A DNA stretch of 64,000 nucleotides from Pseudobdellovibrionaceae bacterium (GTDB lineage Bacteria; Bdellovibrionota; FAC87; UBA2466; JACKAF01), in NCBI GenBank assembly GCA_020635235.1, contig JACKAF010000005.1:97513-161512 (forward strand), read 5' to 3'. A program made the translations under genes and the position numbers. Under the pieces are notes generated by a model. The model made no database searches, was not told the origin of the DNA, and saw nothing but the letters and a program-made list of their open reading frames with translations. Positions 60,276 to 64,000 of this stretch are shown here, piece after piece (position 1 is the first letter of the stretch; each line of letters starts with the position of its first letter).

Positions 60276-61680
60276 ACCAGATGAGCTTCATTGTAGTTCG
60301 GAAAACATCAAAACGAGCTGATTCTGTCGTGTATTTGATTAGCGTGTCCTTGGCGATACCAAAGCCCACGTTTACGGACCAAGGCCGAATAAAGAAGATG
60401 TAATTTACACCCCAAGAGATGTGTTGATGGGTATCATCCGAGTTAAACCCGAGCTCTACCCACGGGATGACGTAGTGGTAAGACCAAAGAAGCAGATGTG
60501 GCTCCACCAGAAGACTGACCGCGCGAATACGGCGCGCTCCTACGGAATCTCCTGAGACTGTAAACCCCACGACATTCAGCGTTGTATCCAGTCGGAAACC
60601 CCAAACGTCTCCAAAGAATGTATCTCGACCGCCGGCGAACAAACGTATTCCACCTCCGAAACGTGTAAAGGTGAACACGTCGTCGGAGCCATCTTCATGT
60701 AGGGTTGCGAAACCTCCGATGCGAGCGATAAATCGATTGAAGAGTATGAAAGGGAAATCGAAATTCATGTACGCACGAGAGAAAGTGTTGTTGGACTGAT
60801 CTCGGTATACGAGGAAGCCAAAACCGCCCTCGGGCTGAATCGTGAGCCAAGGTGAATACTTGTGTGGTAGCACGGATTGACCCGCAATTACTCTAAACTC
60901 GCTAATCTTTCCTTCGTAAAGTCTGCCCTCATAGTAGAGATTTACTTGGTATGTGTATTCTCCCTCGCGGTTCATTTGTGAGGAAATTTCACGCCAGTCA
61001 ATGAAGTCCGGCGGGGAGCCGAAGCGTCCAACCTTCGCGCGCACCCTCCCTTTCCGGTCTCGTATTAAGAGTACCCAGCCGTCGTACACCTCATTCACGG
61101 AAGTCAGAATTCTAAAGGTAAGCTTGGAGTGCTGTTGAGTGTCCAGATCTACAAGCTGAGTTGGCAGGCCCTCCGCATAGAGCTGAACGAATGCGGAAGG
61201 TTTGAATATTCCACGCAAACCAAAACTTGCCTCGGTGTTTTCTTCTTCCTTTTGCTCCTTGAATTTTAGCTTTGGCGGAATATTTAGCCAGTGGTTTAGC
61301 AGACGGTATTCCGAGGAACGTCCGTTTGGTCCAACAATTTTTATTGGAATCGGCGTGGTCTCAAGTGGTACACGGAACTTAAAATTAAACTGGCCGTCCC
61401 GGAGAGGGACTTTCTTGTTATTGAAGTAGAAGTAGTAATTCTTCTTTATGTTGCCGCTGAAGATGATCTTAGCGGCACCGTCCTCAACGTAGAGAAGTTC
61501 TGATCGTGTCTTGTTCCACTGGATGATATGGACGGGAAGTGGATCTAGTTCGAGTAGTACTAGAAAGTCCGCCGCACGGTAGCGTTCCGTCAACGAACCC
61601 GTCGGGTAAGTCGGCAGAAAATTTTCGGCCACTGCTGAGCTTAGACAGAGTGCGGCAAAAATAAAGAAGCGTAGAGGCAT
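60268..61680 (-). CDS. Outer-membrane/periplasmic protein of unknown function with C-terminal barrel
   Basis: A 470-residue exported protein, signal residues 1-18 (FFIFAALCLSSAVA). Residues 30-130 and 160-260 look like two beta-sandwich modules (VLLELDPLPVHIIQW; KLTFRILTSVNEVYDGWVLLIRDRKGRVR; EGEYTYQVNLYYEGRLY). The C-terminal 200 residues are amphipathic strands with many Phe, Gly and Trp (GGFGFLVYRDQ, NFDFPFILFNRFIARIGGF, VEPHLLLWSYHYVIPWVELGF), ending in KLIWFM. I do not recognise a family. An outer-membrane barrel with periplasmic adapters is the best guess. Confidence 0.65.
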   Translation of the reverse strand: MPLRFFIFAALCLSSAVAENFLPTYPTGSLTERYRAADFLVLLELDPLPVHIIQWNKTRSELLYVEDGAAKIIFSGNIKKNYYFYFNNKKVPLRDGQFNFKFRVPLETTPIPIKIVGPNGRSSEYRLLNHWLNIPPKLKFKEQKEEENTEASFGLRGIFKPSAFVQLYAEGLPTQLVDLDTQQHSKLTFRILTSVNEVYDGWVLLIRDRKGRVRAKVGRFGSPPDFIDWREISSQMNREGEYTYQVNLYYEGRLYEGKISEFRVIAGQSVLPHKYSPWLTIQPEGGFGFLVYRDQSNNTFSRAYMNFDFPFILFNRFIARIGGFATLHEDGSDDVFTFTRFGGGIRLFAGGRDTFFGDVWGFRLDTTLNVVGFTVSGDSVGARRIRAVSLLVEPHLLLWSYHYVIPWVELGFNSDDTHQHISWGVNYIFFIRPWSVNVGFGIAKDTLIKYTTESARFDVFRTTMKLIWFM

Positions 61681-61731
61681 GAGCCTAAAAATTCTATCAT
61701 TTCTTGAGGGATAGCGAAACGAATCGAGCCG

Positions 61732-63033
61732 CTAGGGTTCGTAACGAATGAGGGCGAAGTCGGCATTGCTTCCGTTGTGGGCTTCCCCCGCTACCAGAAT
61801 TTTCCCGTCGTTCTGCAATGCAATAGCGTGGGCCTCATCCAAGCCGCCAGCGAAATCGAGGCTAAAAAAGCCATCCGTGTCAAAAGTAAAGTCCTCGCTC
61901 CCAGAAAAGCGGGTACGAGCTAGAAGCCAATCAAAATCAGAGCCATTGTTGGTTTTTCCGGCGAAGAGCGGTTTGTCCCCAACGGCCAGGACGAGAGCGT
62001 TCGCAGCGTCGGCTCGAGAAGTCGACGTAGATAAAGAGTAGACGGCCGTTCCATTGGTTCCAAACTCCAGGTCTGTGGAGCCGTCCGTGTGGAATTGGAT
62101 GAGCATGGCGTCGGAGGTAGATCCCTGGCGGGCGACGCCGCCCGCGAGGATTTCCCCTCCAGAGCGTACTTTGAGGCTTGTCGCTACGTCGGTGCCGCTT
62201 GTGATCGATACGACGCGCATGCCGTCGGTATCAAAACCGGTGTCCAGCGCCCCGTTCGACTTCAATCGCAGTATGGCGACGTCAGCTTCCGTTTGACCGG
62301 CTACTAGGACACGGCCTACGTCGTCTAGGGTCACGGCCCTTGCGGTGTCGTCTCCCGTCGTCACCGCGTAGGTCGCAAAGCCATCGGAATCAAAAGTGGT
62401 GTCGGGAGATCCCGTAGTCTCGTACCGGGCAACCGCAAAGTCTTTTTGGGTGCCGTCGTCAGCCTGTCCAACAACAATGAGTCGGCCGTTGCCATCTGTA
62501 AGAAGTGCCAGAGCCATGTCTGCGGCCGAGGCGAGTCCGAAATCCCGGGTGGCAAAACCGCTGGAGCCGAAGTTGGTGTCCAATGTACCATCTGAAAAAA
62601 AACGCGCTAACACAAAGTCGGTGTTTCCGGTGCTTACCGTGGTACTTCCTGCGACGAAAAAACTACCGTCGCTCAAAAGCAGGATAGCAAATATTGAATC
62701 GTCTCCCGAACCCACGGATTGAGTAAGTTTTCCGTCTCCCCCCCCAAAAGCGGTGTCTAAACTACCGTCTGTTAGATATCGAGCGAGTGCGAAGTTGGTT
62801 TTAGTGTCGTAGGAAGTCCCCCCCACCAGGATCTTTCCGTCGGATTGGATAGCCACTGCGTAGATCCGATCGTCGGACGTGCCGATGGCGGTGGTAACGA
62901 TCCCTCCCGAACCAAAGGTGGTATCGAGCCCTTTGGACAGTGATTCGCAGCGGCTAAAAAGCAAAGAGGCCGCAAGAAATAGCAGTACGCGAAAAAGCCG
63001 TTGCAAGGGATCTCCAGAAAGTTGCGCAACCAT
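61732..63033 (-). CDS. Secreted delta-60 repeat beta-propeller protein
   Basis: A 433-residue protein made of a signal segment (LFRVLLFLAASLLFS, then Cys: a possible lipoprotein) and seven tandem delta-60 repeats of about 53-60 residues. Each has LDTTFGSGG-like openings, a D/N-rich loop, AVAIQSDGKILVGG and ALARY-like strands; the last ends at the stop codon. Seven repeats fit a seven-bladed propeller. ATG 63033 is preceded by AGG, but a TTG at 63006 with GGAG 5 nt upstream and the TATAAT (63037-63032) overlapping the ATG may mark the true start. Such proteins are surface-exposed. Their ligand is unknown. Confidence 0.82.
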   Translation of the reverse strand: MVAQLSGDPLQRLFRVLLFLAASLLFSRCESLSKGLDTTFGSGGIVTTAIGTSDDRIYAVAIQSDGKILVGGTSYDTKTNFALARYLTDGSLDTAFGGGDGKLTQSVGSGDDSIFAILLLSDGSFFVAGSTTVSTGNTDFVLARFFSDGTLDTNFGSSGFATRDFGLASAADMALALLTDGNGRLIVVGQADDGTQKDFAVARYETTGSPDTTFDSDGFATYAVTTGDDTARAVTLDDVGRVLVAGQTEADVAILRLKSNGALDTGFDTDGMRVVSITSGTDVATSLKVRSGGEILAGGVARQGSTSDAMLIQFHTDGSTDLEFGTNGTAVYSLSTSTSRADAANALVLAVGDKPLFAGKTNNGSDFDWLLARTRFSGSEDFTFDTDGFFSLDFAGGLDEAHAIALQNDGKILVAGEAHNGSNADFALIRYEP

Positions 63034-63131
63034 TATACCTCAGGACCTCATGTCGCGTGCGGACCGGGTGCCCAATTTCAATACGGTAGGGGTGCCGCAC
63101 AGGGTACGGCAGTGGCACCGCACGCTCAAAG

Positions 63132-63716
63132 CTAAGAAGCTCTTAAGAGGCGAACTTTCTCAATGAGGCGCAAAAGGCTGGGTTCCGTGGTGTAGTTTGC
63201 GACTTCTTCGAGCGGAAACCAACGCAGGGCGTGTGACTCGTCAGAACACTGGATAGCGCTCGGATCGGTAGTCTGGATCAAATAGCGTACATCATAGTGG
63301 TAGTGCGTTGGCTCACCCGGGCGCGCGGGTATTTCGTGGATATCCCAATCCAGGGGGCGATCTTTCAGGCTTGGGTGGAAGCGAAGATCCTTCAATCCAC
63401 TTTCTTCTTCGGCCTCCTTGAGTGCCACTTGTTCGACTCTGGAATCCCCGTCCGCGTGCCCACCTAACTGGAGCCATTTGTCCAATTTTCTGTGGTGGGT
63501 TAGAAGCACCTGTTTGCACTCGGCGTCTACCACCAATGCCGAGCCGGTTACATGCCCTTCCAGTAAGCTTCGCTGGAAACAGTCGCTATGAGCGGAAACG
63601 AAGTCAGAAAAGCGAAGCAGACTCTCCTCGGCGTCTTCGGCTTCTCCACCAATGTTCTTCCAAAATTCGTGGCATTCATTAAGCTTGGAGATCAGATCTT
63701 GTTGTGCGTTCATCAA
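63132..63716 (-). CDS. Nudix hydrolase
   Basis: A 194-residue enzyme with the Nudix box GHADGDSRVEQVALKEAEEESGL (about residue 85-107; Lys replaces the usual Arg), which cleaves a nucleoside diphosphate linked to another group. The preceding VTGSALVVDAECKQVLLTHH strand and following DWDIHEIPARPGEPTHYHYDVRYL segment are typical of a subgroup of predicted NUDIX enzymes. The substrate is unknown. Its 5' end overlaps the next gene's 3' end by 38 bp, so the two are co-transcribed. Confidence 0.88.
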   Translation of the reverse strand: MMNAQQDLISKLNECHEFWKNIGGEAEDAEESLLRFSDFVSAHSDCFQRSLLEGHVTGSALVVDAECKQVLLTHHRKLDKWLQLGGHADGDSRVEQVALKEAEEESGLKDLRFHPSLKDRPLDWDIHEIPARPGEPTHYHYDVRYLIQTTDPSAIQCSDESHALRWFPLEEVANYTTEPSLLRLIEKVRLLRAS

Positions 63717-64000
63717 TTACCTTTTTGCTTTGCTTGGGCTGCCGCGTTTCTTGCAAGGTTTCGAGCAATAGCCCACAGAGTGTTTTCTTGTTTTGAAAAC
63801 GTTTCAGTTCGGCCACGCGGGTGTTTTGTTTTTCTATAAGCCTTTCCCGTAAAGCGGGGCGGCGCTGTAGGTAGCGAAGCGCGTGTACGAGTTCCTCCTC
63901 GCTATCCCCCGACAACTGGACCCCGCTTTGGCCTAAAGTTTCCGCGACGGCACCCCGCTTGAGCGCAATTACCGGGACACCAAAGCGCATGGCCTCGACA
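63679..64000 (-). CDS. Glycosyltransferase family 4 (C-terminal part, runs off the window)
   Basis: The 3' end of a GT4 gene; the rest lies beyond base 64000. About 107 residues are visible, including the second half of the EX7E motif (VEAMRFGVPVIALKRGAVAETL), the SGDSEEELVHALRYL helix and the R-rich C-terminal helices. It overlaps the Nudix gene by 38 bp, an unusually long overlap. It continues the polysaccharide theme after the core-gene stretch. Confidence 0.75.
   Translation of the reverse strand, partial: VEAMRFGVPVIALKRGAVAETLGQSGVQLSGDSEEELVHALRYLQRRPALRERLIEKQNTRVAELKRFQNKKTLCGLLLETLQETRQPKQSKKVIDERTTRSDLQA

Noticed and set aside
1..64000. CRISPR array, prophage or insertion sequences
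   Set aside because: No regularly spaced repeats, cas genes, phage structural genes or transposases were seen on either strand.

Overview
The window reads as a chromosomal segment of a free-living Gram-negative bacterium with roughly 50-55% GC by eye. The cell envelope has LPS-type sugars (a CMP-Kdo synthase gene), beta-barrel outer membrane proteins, an OmpA-family protein, lipoproteins, a Tat-exported PhoX and a FliL-like protein. Gene content would fit a delta-like proteobacterial lineage such as Bdellovibrionota/Oligoflexia. That placement is an inference with modest confidence; no rRNA or other decisive marker is present. There is no CRISPR array, phage, transposase or rRNA operon.

Layout. 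1-3 kb holds the 3' two thirds of smc, then a secreted LamG-domain protein. 3.9-36.8 kb is a large surface-polysaccharide and lipid region. It contains a nucleotide-sugar dehydrogenase, about seven glycosyltransferases, a Stealth-type sugar phosphotransferase, a Wzc-like tyrosine kinase, an SLBB export protein, an O-antigen ligase/polymerase-like protein, an AsnB-like amidotransferase, a polysaccharide deacetylase-like protein and two GNAT-fold acyltransferases. Housekeeping or unrelated genes are interspersed: tRNA-Pro, trmB, an M14 carboxypeptidase, phoX, a CYTH protein and tRNA-Gly. 37-41 kb holds small secreted proteins, a CPXCG protein and an unusual M28-like/alpha-beta-hydrolase fusion. 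41-64 kb is mostly core genes: kdsB-pyrG; dsbA-like, lipB and a lipoprotein; ltaE-lepB-dnaE with a secreted protein downstream; fumC; an ompA-like gene; fliL-like; pyk; a ftsB-like gene and a GHMP sugar kinase. It ends with a seven-bladed delta-60 repeat protein, a Nudix hydrolase and the tail of another glycosyltransferase.

The most interesting part is 15.3-23.8 kb. A serine-palmitoyltransferase-type enzyme is divergently transcribed from a cyclopropane-synthase-family methyltransferase, a dedicated acyl carrier protein, a fatty acyl-AMP ligase, a membrane desaturase/hydroxylase, an MsbA-like ABC exporter and an O-antigen-ligase-like protein. The SPT + ACP + acyl-ACP-synthetase set resembles the bacterial sphingolipid (ceramide) pathway. 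The added methyltransferase and desaturase suggest a modified (branched and/or unsaturated) long-chain product that could be flipped and glycosylated by the surrounding polysaccharide genes. The two arms diverge from a perfect 12-bp inverted repeat with a 9-bp spacer. Mirror-image candidate promoters overlap this repeat, so both arms may be controlled together.

Genome style. Convergent genes almost touch or overlap (eight of nine junctions), and only one clear intrinsic terminator is visible. Several genes (kdsB, pyk and others) lack a Shine-Dalgarno sequence and may be leaderless or nearly so. Many starts are GTG or TTG, and I moved several starts inward where a Shine-Dalgarno sequence, a promoter or a neighbouring gene supports it.
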